NCBI RefSeq assembly: GCF_002483205.1
Contig: NZ_DLHM01000004.1
Location: forward strand, 62,001 to 126,000
Length of the DNA: 64,000 nt
From: Flavihumibacter sp. UBA7668
Lineage (GTDB): Bacteria; Bacteroidota; Bacteroidia; Chitinophagales; Chitinophagaceae
Direction: 5' to 3'
Below, piece by piece: positions 27,410-37,670 of this stretch; the first letter of the stretch is position 1, and every line of letters starts with the position of its first letter. The position numbers and the translations under genes were made by a program. Below the pieces are notes generated by a model. That model saw nothing but the letters and a program-made list of their open reading frames with translations. It had not been told where the DNA came from and did not search any database.

Positions 27410-28597
27410 ATGGAAATATTCTGCCAAATAATATTTTGGATCAGCCTGCTAATCCTGATTTATACTTATATGGGATATGGCATAATCGTTTATCTAATTG
27501 TGAAAGCAAAGAGTAAAAATGGTGTACCATCCATGGCAGAAGCCGATTGGCCATCGGTAACGGTATTGATTCCGGCCTACAATGAGGCCAGTTTCATTGG
27601 CGCCAAAATCCGAAACACACTGGAGTTGAATTATCCCCGCAGCCAGTTTAGGGTGCTCGTAATAACCGATGGGTCAACGGATGGTACTGATCAGATTGTA
27701 AAGGCATTTCCCCAGGTGGAGCTCCTGCACGCAACAGATCGTTTGGGAAAAGCTGCGGCAATAAACAGGGCGATGGAATTGGTAAACTCTTCCATAGTGC
27801 TGCTCACTGATGCAAATGCCCTGCTGAATGAAAAAGCAGTTCAATATCTTGTAGCACATTTTTCAGATTCTTCCATTGGAGCTGTATCCGGAGAGAAACA
27901 GGTTGGGATGGCAGATGGGGTAGAACTTTCAGCAGAAGGGGAGGGCTTGTACTGGAAATATGAATCCTTTCTTAAAAAAAATGATGCCCGGCTCTATAGC
28001 ATAGTTGGAGCAGCCGGCGAACTGCTTGCTTTTCGTACCGTCCTTTTTCAAGCATTGGATCCAGATACTATACTGGATGATTTTGTTTTGTCCATGCGGA
28101 TTTGCGAACAGGGATACCGGATCGGGTATGAACCGGATGCCATAGCAATGGAAACCGGATCTTTTAACCTGGAGGAAGAACAGAAAAGAAAAATCCGTAT
28201 AGCTGCAGGGGGATTTCAGGCATTGGGAAGATTGGGGAAAAGCTGGTCCTGGTCAGCAAATCCGATACTATTTTTTCAGTTTTTATCTCATCGTGTTTTC
28301 CGATGGGTATTGGCAGCGCCTGCCCTGGTGCTTTTAGGGTTGTCAACCATCTATCTGGTTGTGTGCGATAGTGGTGGTATCTATCAGCTGGCAGCATTGG
28401 GACAGCTGGTTTTTTATGGCCTGGCAGTTCTGGGCTGGCTAGGGGCACGTACTAATACGAAATGGCCGATCGTATTTATACCGTATTATTTTGTTTTTAT
28501 GCACTGGGCAATTCTTCTTGGACTGTTTCGATTTCTGTCCGGCAGACAGGATGCAAAATGGGAAAAAGCAACCCGCATAAGGGTTCCCGTTAAATAG
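27410..28597 (+). CDS. Membrane GT2 glycosyltransferase
   Basis: 395 residues: an N-terminal membrane helix, a GT-A domain with TVLIPAYNEASFIGAKI, VITDGSTDGTD, LTDANALLN (metal-binding DxN), ILDDFVLSM (acidic base) and an EEEQKRKIRIAAGG stretch in place of QxxRW, then three or four C-terminal helices. This is the BcsA/HasA-like layout of processive or flipping polysaccharide synthases. It starts 15 bases after the ROK gene but probably belongs functionally to the polysaccharide group downstream. Confidence 0.82.
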   Translation: MEIFCQIIFWISLLILIYTYMGYGIIVYLIVKAKSKNGVPSMAEADWPSVTVLIPAYNEASFIGAKIRNTLELNYPRSQFRVLVITDGSTDGTDQIVKAFPQVELLHATDRLGKAAAINRAMELVNSSIVLLTDANALLNEKAVQYLVAHFSDSSIGAVSGEKQVGMADGVELSAEGEGLYWKYESFLKKNDARLYSIVGAAGELLAFRTVLFQALDPDTILDDFVLSMRICEQGYRIGYEPDAIAMETGSFNLEEEQKRKIRIAAGGFQALGRLGKSWSWSANPILFFQFLSHRVFRWVLAAPALVLLGLSTIYLVVCDSGGIYQLAALGQLVFYGLAVLGWLGARTNTKWPIVFIPYYFVFMHWAILLGLFRFLSGRQDAKWEKATRIRVPVK

Positions 28598-28895
28598 GCG
28601 CAAAATAAGCTGGGTGGTAAACAGGTAGTTTTACGCTGAATTTGAAAAAAAACGTCCATAGATTTCTTAAAATGGAAATATATATTACTTTTACCCAACG
28701 AAACCTAAGTACATCCCCTTAGGTCGCTTGCTTACCGTTCCACAATCCTAAGAACTCACCCCATTAGTAGTATTTTTCTGATATGTCATCAGGCTGACTG
28801 ATGTTGATCGTTCCAAGTACCCATTGAAAGCCTAACCGTTCCAATTGAATTCCTATTGAAAAATTGAGTTTCTAACAAAACTTAATTATTCAAGG
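28598..28895 (+). other. Intergenic leader with hairpin and CGTTCCA motifs
   Basis: 298 bases without a gene. A hairpin CCTAAG / CTTAGG spans 28704-28723, and the heptamer CGTTCCA occurs three times (28736-28742, 28809-28815, 28837-28843). ATTGAA occurs repeatedly toward the end. It may be a regulated leader for the receiver and sugar-transferase genes; no known riboswitch was recognised. Confidence 0.45.
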
Positions 28896-29300
28896 ATGAA
28901 AAGAAAAGTACTCGTAATCACAGCAAGTAAATCGATCAGATTTTTACTGCACACTGTATTAAATGACCAATTCTCTGCAATCACTGCATCAGAAGCTGGA
29001 GATGCCATGTATTGGCTGACACAGTCTGAATTACCGGCAGCAATTGTGGTGGATCCTGAACTTCCGGATATCAATACCTGGGAGATTGTGGAATATTTTA
29101 AAACCAGTGAGCTTTATAAGAATATACCTATGGTGGTAATATCTTCTTTGGAAGAGGAAGAAATTGCAACTGTATGTACCCGTTACAGTGTGGAAGCCGC
29201 CTTTCACAAACCCTTCAATCCGGTTGACCTTACAAAAACCTTGGAAGCTTTGATCAAATCACCCGTAGCCGGCTCGAAAAAGCTGTTAAAAGTGGTCTGA
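28896..29300 (+). CDS. Stand-alone degenerate receiver-domain protein
   Basis: 134 residues with the fold pattern of a response-regulator receiver. A potential phospho-acceptor Asp53 (AIVVDPELPD), Ser83/84 and Lys105 (FHKPF) are kept, but the acidic pair at the end of the first strand is replaced by Thr-Ala-Ser (VLVITASKS, residues 6-13), so Mg2+-dependent phosphorylation is doubtful. There is no output domain. It stands 28 bases before a sugar transferase with its own receiver-like domain, suggesting a regulatory or scaffolding role in polysaccharide synthesis. Confidence 0.82.
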   Translation: MKRKVLVITASKSIRFLLHTVLNDQFSAITASEAGDAMYWLTQSELPAAIVVDPELPDINTWEIVEYFKTSELYKNIPMVVISSLEEEEIATVCTRYSVEAAFHKPFNPVDLTKTLEALIKSPVAGSKKLLKVV

Positions 29301-29328
29301 TAATTTCCTCGTAAAAAATCTTACCTGA

Positions 29329-30492
29329 ATGGAACAAACTTTACCATTAACTCCCATAACCGCACAAACGCCCGTCTACCGCCGGTATTCAATTACCAGG
29401 GAGAACGAAACGGCACCAGTGGCGGTTTTGCATTCAAGGGAATTCTTCTTTATTGGAAAGAATACCCGAAATATTGATTACCTAATCAGCCTGTTTGAAG
29501 GTGGTTATGCAGCAGAATCTGTTGCAAAAGCCATCGCAATCTTACAGCGCATTGATTTGCAATCAAAAACCATACCACAAGTTATTATTGTTGATGGAAA
29601 TTTGGATCTTTCTGAAGTAGCTAACCTGAATGCCTACCTGAAATCATTGGAAAAGTTTATGGCGATTCCGGTTATCATGGATACAGCTGGTAATTCGGTG
29701 GATGCAAAAGACACATCCATTCTGATGCGTTTGTTCGACGATGTTATAGATACCCGCAAGGCTGATGGTAAGCTGATTCAACGTGTAGATTTTCTTGCTA
29801 AAGTTAAAAAGAAAAATTGCACCCGTACTGGTTTCCGGATGGAGAAACTGGCTGAGCAGGCAAGAGTGACACCCATCGGATTTGGCCGACGTGCATTTGA
29901 TATAACGATTTCTCTTATCGCATTGATTGTGTTGAGTCCGTTGATGCTGTTGATTGCAATCGCGATTCGTCTCGAAAGTCGTGGTCCGGTTTTTTATATT
30001 TCCAAAAGAGCTGGTCGCGGTTACCGCATTTTTAATTTCTATAAATTCCGCACCATGCGTATGGATGCAGAAGCACAGAAAGATGCAGTAAAACACCGCA
30101 ATGAATACAATGAAGACCATGGATGTGTGTTTTTTAAAATAACAAATGACCCGCGTGCAACCCGATTTGGACGGTTTTTACGGAATTCCAGTTTGGATGA
30201 GTTGCCTCAGTTTTTCAATGTACTGCTTGGCGATATGTCCATCGTTGGTAATCGCCCGTTACCCTTGTATGAAGCAGCAATGTTGACGACTGATGAATGG
30301 TCGCAGCGGTTCATGGCCCCGGCAGGGATAACTGGTTTATGGCAGATCCGGAAAAAAGACCGTCACTGCATGTCGGTGGAAGACCGGATTAAACTGGACA
30401 TAACCTACGCCAGAAAACAGAATTTTCTATTTGATCTTTGGATTATTGCGCATACTCCGCCCGCACTTATTCAGAAATCAAATATTTCATAA
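29329..30492 (+). CDS. Bacterial sugar transferase with N-terminal receiver-like domain
   Basis: 387 residues. The C-terminal part (about 186-385) is a polyprenyl-phosphate sugar-1-phosphate transferase: RRAFDITISLIALIVLSP helix, KFRTMRMDAEAQ, LRNSSLDELPQFFNVLLGDMS and GNRPLPLYE, then GITGLWQI. These enzymes start a polysaccharide repeat on undecaprenyl phosphate. Usually the N-terminus has four more helices or nothing; here residues 30-160 look like a receiver fold with Asp89 (VIIVDGNLDLSEV) and FDDVIDTR near the end. The separate receiver gene just upstream suggests paired control. A strong terminator follows. Confidence 0.85.
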   Translation: MEQTLPLTPITAQTPVYRRYSITRENETAPVAVLHSREFFFIGKNTRNIDYLISLFEGGYAAESVAKAIAILQRIDLQSKTIPQVIIVDGNLDLSEVANLNAYLKSLEKFMAIPVIMDTAGNSVDAKDTSILMRLFDDVIDTRKADGKLIQRVDFLAKVKKKNCTRTGFRMEKLAEQARVTPIGFGRRAFDITISLIALIVLSPLMLLIAIAIRLESRGPVFYISKRAGRGYRIFNFYKFRTMRMDAEAQKDAVKHRNEYNEDHGCVFFKITNDPRATRFGRFLRNSSLDELPQFFNVLLGDMSIVGNRPLPLYEAAMLTTDEWSQRFMAPAGITGLWQIRKKDRHCMSVEDRIKLDITYARKQNFLFDLWIIAHTPPALIQKSNIS

Positions 30493-30517
30493 AATAACTG
30501 ATCAAACAAAGAACCCC

Positions 30518-30543
30518 AAAAGCCGGCAATTAGCCGGCTTTTT
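30518..30543 (+). terminator. Rho-independent terminator
   Basis: Stem AAAAGCCGGC / GCCGGCTTTT with loop AATTA and extra T residues, 26 bases after the sugar transferase stop. Confidence 0.92.
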
Positions 30544-30590
30544 AGGTTCACTGGTAAATTCAGTTCTTTTTTTATATTTTTCCGTTTAAT

Positions 30591-31796
30591 GTGGTAACAT
30601 TTTTATACATAGCCGGTTTACTTCTGTTCATCTACCTGTTTTGCAGCATAACCTATTTGCTGGTTGTTGCAATAGCCGGACTTATGTACCGTGATGAACC
30701 AATACCAGCAGCAACAGAGTATGCCAGGATTCTGATTCTCATACCCAGTTTTCGGGATGATCATATCATCCGAAATACCGTGGAAGAAGCATTGAACCAT
30801 AATTATCCTTCCTCTAATTTCAATGTAATGGTTGTGGCGGATACCCTGCAGTCCGGAACAGTTGAAGATTTAAGGAAGATGGGAGCAAACGTACTTGAAG
30901 TAAATACCAGAATGAAATCGAGGTCCATACATGCTGCACTCGATACCCTTCCTACCGGGCAGTATGAACTTGTAATGTTGCTGGATGCTGATAATATTAT
31001 GAAAGCGGATTGCCTTCTTCTTGTTAATAATGCGTTTAAAGCCGGCCATCTTGCTATTCAATGCCATCGCACGGCAAAAAATGAACAAACCAGTGTGGCT
31101 TTACTCGATGCCATCAGTGAAGAAATAAACAATCACCTGTTTCGACTCGGTCAGCAATCTCTTGGATTTTCTGCAGCGCCCTCCGGTTCCGGAATGGCCG
31201 TTGAATTTCATTTACTGAAAGCAATTTTTAACTGGAAACCGATCCTGGAAAACCCGGGTGAAGACCGGGAAATAGACATGCAACTTCTGAAAAGGGGTAT
31301 TCAAATGCATTACCTGCCGGAAGCCTGGGTCCTGGACGAAAAAGTTGCCAGCCATGATGTATTTGAAAAACAACGCCTCCGCTGGCTGGAAGCACAATGG
31401 TATCATTTACGTATGTTCTGGGAACCTGATATGATCGGCATCAGAAAAGACCGCCATTATTACAATAAACTGGTGCAAAATTTATTATTACCGCGCTCCT
31501 TATACCTGGTAGTATTCTCAGCGATTATTTTACTTGTCATTATCCGATATACCACAGGCTGGGCATTTTTCTTTCCGGTACCAGGTTGGTGGCTTAGTCT
31601 CTTGCTGTTTTTTCTGCTCACTCTGGCCATTGCGATGCCCTCAAGATATTATTCATCTCCAACCATAAAAGCATTACTAAGTTTGCCCGGACTTATGATT
31701 GCCATGCTACGGGCATTGTTTAAAGTGAAACGCAGTCGCAAGGAATTTATACCTACACCAAAAACCTATACCGGTTTGAAAGAATCCCAGAAGTAA
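30591..31796 (+). CDS. Membrane GT2 glycosyltransferase
   Basis: 401 residues from a GTG at 30591 (the ATG two bases earlier is out of frame and stops at once). It has an N-terminal helix, a GT-A domain with ILIPSFRDDHIIRNTVEEAL, MVVADTL, VMLLDADNIM (DxD), the acidic GEDREIDMQL and the QRLRWLEAQ motif (QxxRW), then two C-terminal helices. The complete QxxRW suggests an active processive GT2. The gene follows a terminator, so it is a separate transcript from the sugar transferase. Confidence 0.83.
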   Translation: MVTFLYIAGLLLFIYLFCSITYLLVVAIAGLMYRDEPIPAATEYARILILIPSFRDDHIIRNTVEEALNHNYPSSNFNVMVVADTLQSGTVEDLRKMGANVLEVNTRMKSRSIHAALDTLPTGQYELVMLLDADNIMKADCLLLVNNAFKAGHLAIQCHRTAKNEQTSVALLDAISEEINNHLFRLGQQSLGFSAAPSGSGMAVEFHLLKAIFNWKPILENPGEDREIDMQLLKRGIQMHYLPEAWVLDEKVASHDVFEKQRLRWLEAQWYHLRMFWEPDMIGIRKDRHYYNKLVQNLLLPRSLYLVVFSAIILLVIIRYTTGWAFFFPVPGWWLSLLLFFLLTLAIAMPSRYYSSPTIKALLSLPGLMIAMLRALFKVKRSRKEFIPTPKTYTGLKESQK

Positions 31797-31807
31797 GTCA
31801 GGAGCCC

Positions 31808-31815
31808 TAATTTTG
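31808..31815 (+). promoter_or_regulatory. Candidate -7 box TAATTTTG before recG
   Basis: A match to TAnnTTTG, with transcription expected near 31822 and the ATG at 31842 about 20 bases further. This supports 31842 as the intended recG start. Confidence 0.5.
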
Positions 31816-31841
31816 CTCCAAATTTTACAACATCCAGTTTG

Positions 31842-33943
31842 ATGCTCAAATATTATCCAGCCCAATTGAATTCCTGAAAGGAGTGGGACCTTTGCGGGGC
31901 GATCTGCTGAAAAAAGAACTGCAACTTTTCACCTTTAAAGACCTGCTGGACCATTTTCCGATTCGCCATATAGATAAAACCATGGTGATGACGATAGGTT
32001 CCATACAATCCAATCAGGATTATATTCAGGTTGCCGGTATCATACAGTCTGTTCAACTGATTGGTCAGAACCGGGCAAAAAGATTAGTGGCAGAACTAAA
32101 AGATGCAACAGGTTCGATGGACCTTGTATGGTTTCAGGGAATATCCTGGATCCAAAAAAATATTCAGGTGGGGCAGGCATTCCTGGTGTATGGAAAAGCG
32201 GGTTATTTCAATGGGAGTCTGCAGATAACACACCCGGAAATGGAAACCTATACCCCTGCCAAAGCCGGCGGTAAAGCCTTTCTGGAACCAATTTATCCAA
32301 GTACGGAAAAACTAAAAGCAAAATCACTTGGAGGCCGGCAATTGGGAAGGCTGAGTTTTAGCCTGCTCGAAGCACTTAAGGAAAGAGACCTGCCTGAAAA
32401 TTTACCTTCTGCAATTTTAAAAGAATACCAGTTTCCTTCCCGTTTTGAAGCATACCAGCAAATTCACTTTCCAACATCTGAAACGGCCTATCAAAAAGCA
32501 CTTGCCCGACTAAAATTTGAAGAATTATTCATTGCCCAACTAAGGCTGGCGCTGATTAAACTCGAACGCCACCGATACTCTAAAGGCGTAGTGTTCAAAC
32601 AGGTTGGTGAGCAGTTCAACACCTTCTACCATAAACATCTCCCATTTCAATTAACCGGAGCGCAAAAGAGAGTATTGAAAGAAATCCGCCAGGATATGGG
32701 GCAGGGCAGACAAATGAACAGGCTGTTGCAGGGAGATGTTGGAAGTGGCAAAACCATGGTTGCCCTTTTGTCTATGCTGCTGGCAGTTGATAACGGATTT
32801 CAGGCAAGCCTGATGGCTCCTACTGAAATTCTCGCAACCCAGCATTACCACAGCATCAGTCAGCTGTTAAAGGATATGCCGGTGAAAATTGCACTTCTTA
32901 CGGGGTCAGTCAAAACTGCTGCCAGAAGAAAAATTCTCAGCGAATTGGCCGCAGGTGAATTGGATCTTCTGATTGGTACCCATGCCGTACTGGAAGATCC
33001 TGTTCAATTCAAACAACTCGGACTGGCCATTATAGATGAACAACATCGGTTTGGAGTAGCACAAAGAGCCCGGTTATGGAAGAAAGCAACCATTCCTCCC
33101 CATGTTCTGGTTATGACCGCAACACCAATTCCCAGAACGCTGGCAATGACCGCTTACGGCGATCTTGATTATAGTGTTATCGATGAATTGCCTCCTGGCA
33201 GGCAACCAATTACCACGGTTCACCGTTATGATTATGCGCGAGCCAATGTCATGGATTTTATCAGAGAAGAAATTCAAAAAGGGAGACAGGCCTATTGTAT
33301 TTTTCCGCTGATCGAAGAATCCGAAAAACTGGATCTCGAAAATCTGATGCGAGGTTATGAAAATGTTAAGGCCTTTTTCCCTGAGCCGAAATATTGGATA
33401 AGTATGGTACATGGAAAAATGCAGCCTGCCCTCAAAGAAGCCAATATGCAACGATTCGTGCAAAATGATACTCAGATAATGGTGGCTACAACTGTAATTG
33501 AAGTGGGTGTAAATGTGCCCAATGCAAGCGTTATGATCATAGAAAGTGCTGAAAAATTCGGCTTATCCCAATTACATCAGCTAAGGGGAAGGGTGGGAAG
33601 AGGTAGTGAAAAGAGTTTTTGCATATTATTAACAGGCACCCAATTAACCAATGAGGCCCGTGAACGGTTGAAAATAATGTGTGCAACCAATGATGGCTTC
33701 CTGATTGCTGAAAAAGATCTTGAATTACGCGGACCGGGGGATATTGAAGGAACCAGGCAAAGTGGGCTGCTGAATTTCAAATTAGCTGATCTGGTAAGGG
33801 ATAAACAATGGCTGGATGCAGCCAAATACCAGACAGGAAAATTATTGGATATTGACCCTGATCTGGCATTGCAGGAAAATAATGCACTAAAAATCTACCT
33901 TCAGTCCCAAAAAGGAAAACTGGCATGGAGCAAAATTTCGTAA
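31842..33943 (+). CDS. recG: ATP-dependent DNA helicase RecG (start region frameshifted)
   Basis: Branch-migrating helicase that rescues stalled forks. The wedge domain (EFLKGVGPLRGDLLKKEL onward), Walker A LLQGDVGSGKTMVALL, the DEQH box (IIDEQHRFGVAQRARLW), TATPIPRTLAMT and the helicase C motifs (VATTVIEVGVNVPNAS, HQLRGRVGRG) are all present. The homologous frame runs from 31811 to 33943 but has no ATG, GTG or TTG before the GTG inside KGVGP (31883). The ATG at 31842 is one frame off; one more A in the AAA run at 31848-31850 would give MLKILSSPIEFLKGVGP, a normal RecG start. So either one base is missing or initiation uses a rare codon. Confidence 0.9.
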
Positions 33944-33990
33944 ATCTACTGTAACAGAATGAAGATAATTTGACGTAAATTCAATAGACC

Positions 33991-36900
33991 TTGATACGCA
34001 TAATCCAAATATTCATCTTGACCCTATTTTCTTTTGCCGGCCTGGCCCAAAAGAATACCAATGGCCTTGAATTCATTGAGAATAAAGGGCAGTGGGATCC
34101 ATCTGTAACTTTTATGGGAGAGCTGGGAAACGGCGCTTTCTTCCTCCAGAAAAATGGGTTTACTATTCTTCAACACCATCCCGATGATTTAAAAAAACTA
34201 GCGGCACATGCCCACCTTGATCATGAAAATCTGCAGAGTGGTGGAGGTAGTGGAGGAAAAGGAAATAAATCCAAATCATCAAAAGCAGCGGTTGCTGCAC
34301 CTGTTGAAGGTGATGCTGAATCCATCCTGTTTCGCTCCCACGCGTATAAAATGGAATTGGTTGGAATGAATTCCAATGCCAGCGTTCTGCCAGAAAAAAT
34401 AATTCCTGGTAATATTTCTTATTTCATAGGAAATGATCCGTCCAAATTTGCAGCTGGTTGTCGGGTATACGGAACCGTTACATACAAGGATATATATCCG
34501 AAAATTGATCTTAGATATTATACAGATGAAGGACTTTTAAAATACGAATTCATTGTACACCCAGGCGGAAATCCATCACAGATCCTGATGCGGTACGATG
34601 GCGTTGATAAACTTTCAATCAGTAAAGGCGAACTGGTTTTAAAAACCAGTGTGGGAGAAGTCAGGGAAATGCCACCCTATTCCTTTCAGTCTTCTGCTAA
34701 AGGAAGAACAGAAATTCCTTCCCGGTATTCGCTGAAAGGTAATCAGGTGCAATTTGTACTTGACACCTACGATAAATCTACCCCACTGATTATTGACCCA
34801 ACGCTAATATTTTCAACATTTACCGGCAGCACCTCAGACAATTGGGGTTATACAGCCACCTATGGACCGGATGGCAGCTTATATAGTGGCGGTATCGTGT
34901 TTGGTAGTGGATTTCCCGTTTCTCCCGGCGCGTTTCAACAGCAATTCAGGGCACAGGGTGCGCAAAGTCCGTTTAATATGGGGATTATGAAATTTGATCC
35001 CACGGGCTCTCAGCGCTTATATGCTACTTATATTGGCGGATCTTCCACCGATCAGCCTCATAGTCTGATCGTGGACCCTCAGGGTGATCTGGTTATTGCC
35101 GGCAGAACCAATTCCACTGATTTTCCTTCCCTTCAATCCTATGGTCCACAGGGTGGACATGATATTGTTTTAGTAAAGCTGAATCCAACCGGCACTGCAA
35201 GAATTGGCGCGATCCGGATTGGAGGTGACGGCAGCGATGGATTTAATACAGGCGACAGTCATACCGGCTCTCCAAGAGGACTTATTAATTTTTATGGCGA
35301 TGATGCAAGGAGTGAAGTGAATATTGACCGGGCTGGAAATATTTACCTGGCTTCCTGTACCATGTCTGATAATTTTTATACAACTGCCAACGCACCTTAT
35401 AAAGCATTGCGTGGTACACAGGATGCGGTGCTTATAAAAACCAATCCTTCCATGTCAACGGTTTTAATGTCCACCTACCTGGGTGGATCTGATATGGATG
35501 CTGCATTCGTTTTAGGAATCAATCCAATAACCAGCGATATATGGGTTTGTGGTTCCACTATGAGCAATGATTTTCCCGGCGATAAATCCGGTACAATCGG
35601 ACAAACATTTCAGGGGGCTCGTACGGATGGCTTTATTTCGATCTTTTCCAATGATGGAACCATTCACAGAAAATCAACCTATATCGGAACTTCCAGTGCA
35701 GATGCTATTCTGGGATTTGATTTTGATCGCGATGGTGATCCTTATATAATGGGCGTTACCTATGGTGACTGGGCTAAAGTAAATGCGATTTATGGAACTG
35801 ACGGTGCAAAACAATTTATTGGAAAACTTCGTCCTGATTTGTCGGCCTGGTATTATACCACCACCTATGGAACAAGCAGCCCACTTCCCAATATTTCACC
35901 CGTTGCATTTCTGGTTGACAGATGCGAAAATGTGTATGTATCAGGTTGGGGCGGAACCAATCTTGCCCAATATCCCATGCAGGGAACCAATGGAATGCCG
36001 GTAACACCTGATGCAATAAAACGCAATACCGATAACAATGATTTTTATTTTATTGTTATAAAAAGAGATGCTACGGAATTATTATATGCTACCTTTTTTG
36101 GTCAAAATGGGAATTTCTCCGAACATGTTGATGGTGGAACCAGCCGCTTCGACCAGAATGGTGTTATATACCAGGCCATGTGCGCGAATTGCTATGGTGA
36201 ATCACTCGGGGGGCAAAGACCCAGGTTCCCAGTTACTCCCGGTGCATGGTGTTGTTCAAATGGATATGCCGGCGCACATGAATCAGGAAATGGTGCCGAA
36301 TGTAACCTTGCCGCATTAAAAATCGCCTTTAATTTCGCCGGAGTTGGAGCTGGTGTAACAGCTGCAATTGGAGGTGTTTTTGATACTTCCGGTTGTGTAC
36401 CATTAACTGTTACCTTAAGAGATACCATCCGCAATGCACAATCCTATGAATGGAATTTCGGAGACGGTTCACCCGATGTGCGGACAACCAATTTTGAAAT
36501 CCAGCATACCTATACAAGAATTGGAGATTTTCGTGTTCGGTTAATTGCAGTTGATTCCAATAGCTGTAATATCAGAGATACCGCCTACATCAATATGCGT
36601 GTGAGAGCCGATGAAGCACTGCTTGATTTTGATGCGGTCAAACTGGATCCCTGTGAGTCGTTATCCTATCGATTCGATAATTTATCCACTCCACCGGCTT
36701 CGAAACCATTTTCTGATACCAGCTTTCTTTGGGACTTTGGCGATGGTACCCGGGTTATTGCAGGACCAGAATCCGTAACACATAGTTACCAGGCTGCCGG
36801 TACTTACAAAATTCGATTACTTGTACGGGATACCATTTACTGTAATGTCGGTGATTCTATAATGAAAGAGTTTAATCTGGCTCCTCTGGTAGTTGCAAGA

Positions 36901-37653
36901 TTTGAATTGCCTAATGGCTGTGCACCTTATACTCCGGTAATTGAAAATACCAGCATCGCAGGACGAACCTATCTGTGGGATTTTGGCGATGGTACCACAT
37001 CAACCGATAAAACTCCGCAAAAAACTTTCCCGAACCCTGGTACTTTTCGGGTAACTCTGACAGTAACGGATCCCAATACCTGTAACATTGTTGACCAGAC
37101 ATTCCGCGATGTTTTGGTGCAGGGAGCTCCAACTGCAGCATTTACCTATACACCCGTTGCGCCTATTGAAAATACACCAACAACCTTCCTTAATTCATCT
37201 TCGCCGGATGCGATTGCGTTTTCCTGGAGCTTTGGAGATGGAGAGACGTTCAATACTCAAAACAGATTACCGGTTGAACACCAGTATAACCGAACCGGAC
37301 AATTTGAGGCCTGCCTCATCGCAGTCAATATATCCGGTTGTATAGATACCGCCTGTGCTCCTGTAGATGCAATTGTTTCTCCCCGGGTTGATCTTCCGAA
37401 TGCCTTCACTCCACTTGGCAATGCTCCTAATAATGTAGTGAATGTTCGTGGCTTTGCAATTGGAAGATTGCGATTGATGATTTTTAATCGGCTTGGACAA
37501 AAAGTTTTTGAATCGAATAGTATGAAAATAGGTTGGGACGGTCGTTTTAATGGCGTCCTGCAACCAATGGATGTATATGCATATGTTTTGGATGTTGAAT
37601 TTACCGACGGAACGAAAGCAACGAAAAAAGGTGATATAACCCTGATCCGATAA
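33991..37653 (+). CDS. Large T9SS type B surface protein with SBBP-like and PKD repeats
   Basis: 1220 residues starting at a TTG. The signal peptide (residues 1-19) is followed by a conserved N-terminal domain (LEFIENKGQWDPSVTFMGEL), a Gly/Ser/Lys-rich linker near residues 82-105, beta-propeller-like SBBP repeats, four PKD domains marked by WNFGDG, WDFGDG, WDFGDG and WSFGDG, and a gliding-associated CHU_C tail (LPNAFTPLGNAPNN to KKGDITLIR). The CHU_C tail directs T9SS export and attachment. PorP/SprF follows 17 bases later, the usual partner arrangement. Likely adhesin; ligand unknown. Confidence 0.9.
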   Translation: MIRIIQIFILTLFSFAGLAQKNTNGLEFIENKGQWDPSVTFMGELGNGAFFLQKNGFTILQHHPDDLKKLAAHAHLDHENLQSGGGSGGKGNKSKSSKAAVAAPVEGDAESILFRSHAYKMELVGMNSNASVLPEKIIPGNISYFIGNDPSKFAAGCRVYGTVTYKDIYPKIDLRYYTDEGLLKYEFIVHPGGNPSQILMRYDGVDKLSISKGELVLKTSVGEVREMPPYSFQSSAKGRTEIPSRYSLKGNQVQFVLDTYDKSTPLIIDPTLIFSTFTGSTSDNWGYTATYGPDGSLYSGGIVFGSGFPVSPGAFQQQFRAQGAQSPFNMGIMKFDPTGSQRLYATYIGGSSTDQPHSLIVDPQGDLVIAGRTNSTDFPSLQSYGPQGGHDIVLVKLNPTGTARIGAIRIGGDGSDGFNTGDSHTGSPRGLINFYGDDARSEVNIDRAGNIYLASCTMSDNFYTTANAPYKALRGTQDAVLIKTNPSMSTVLMSTYLGGSDMDAAFVLGINPITSDIWVCGSTMSNDFPGDKSGTIGQTFQGARTDGFISIFSNDGTIHRKSTYIGTSSADAILGFDFDRDGDPYIMGVTYGDWAKVNAIYGTDGAKQFIGKLRPDLSAWYYTTTYGTSSPLPNISPVAFLVDRCENVYVSGWGGTNLAQYPMQGTNGMPVTPDAIKRNTDNNDFYFIVIKRDATELLYATFFGQNGNFSEHVDGGTSRFDQNGVIYQAMCANCYGESLGGQRPRFPVTPGAWCCSNGYAGAHESGNGAECNLAALKIAFNFAGVGAGVTAAIGGVFDTSGCVPLTVTLRDTIRNAQSYEWNFGDGSPDVRTTNFEIQHTYTRIGDFRVRLIAVDSNSCNIRDTAYINMRVRADEALLDFDAVKLDPCESLSYRFDNLSTPPASKPFSDTSFLWDFGDGTRVIAGPESVTHSYQAAGTYKIRLLVRDTIYCNVGDSIMKEFNLAPLVVARFELPNGCAPYTPVIENTSIAGRTYLWDFGDGTTSTDKTPQKTFPNPGTFRVTLTVTDPNTCNIVDQTFRDVLVQGAPTAAFTYTPVAPIENTPTTFLNSSSPDAIAFSWSFGDGETFNTQNRLPVEHQYNRTGQFEACLIAVNISGCIDTACAPVDAIVSPRVDLPNAFTPLGNAPNNVVNVRGFAIGRLRLMIFNRLGQKVFESNSMKIGWDGRFNGVLQPMDVYAYVLDVEFTDGTKATKKGDITLIR

Positions 37654-37670
37654 CACAAAAAGAGTAGAAG

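Noticed and set aside
29644..30120. A 158-codon open frame on the minus strand inside the sugar transferase gene
   Set aside because: Composition is Cys/His-rich and not protein-like, and the opposite strand codes for conserved sugar transferase motifs.
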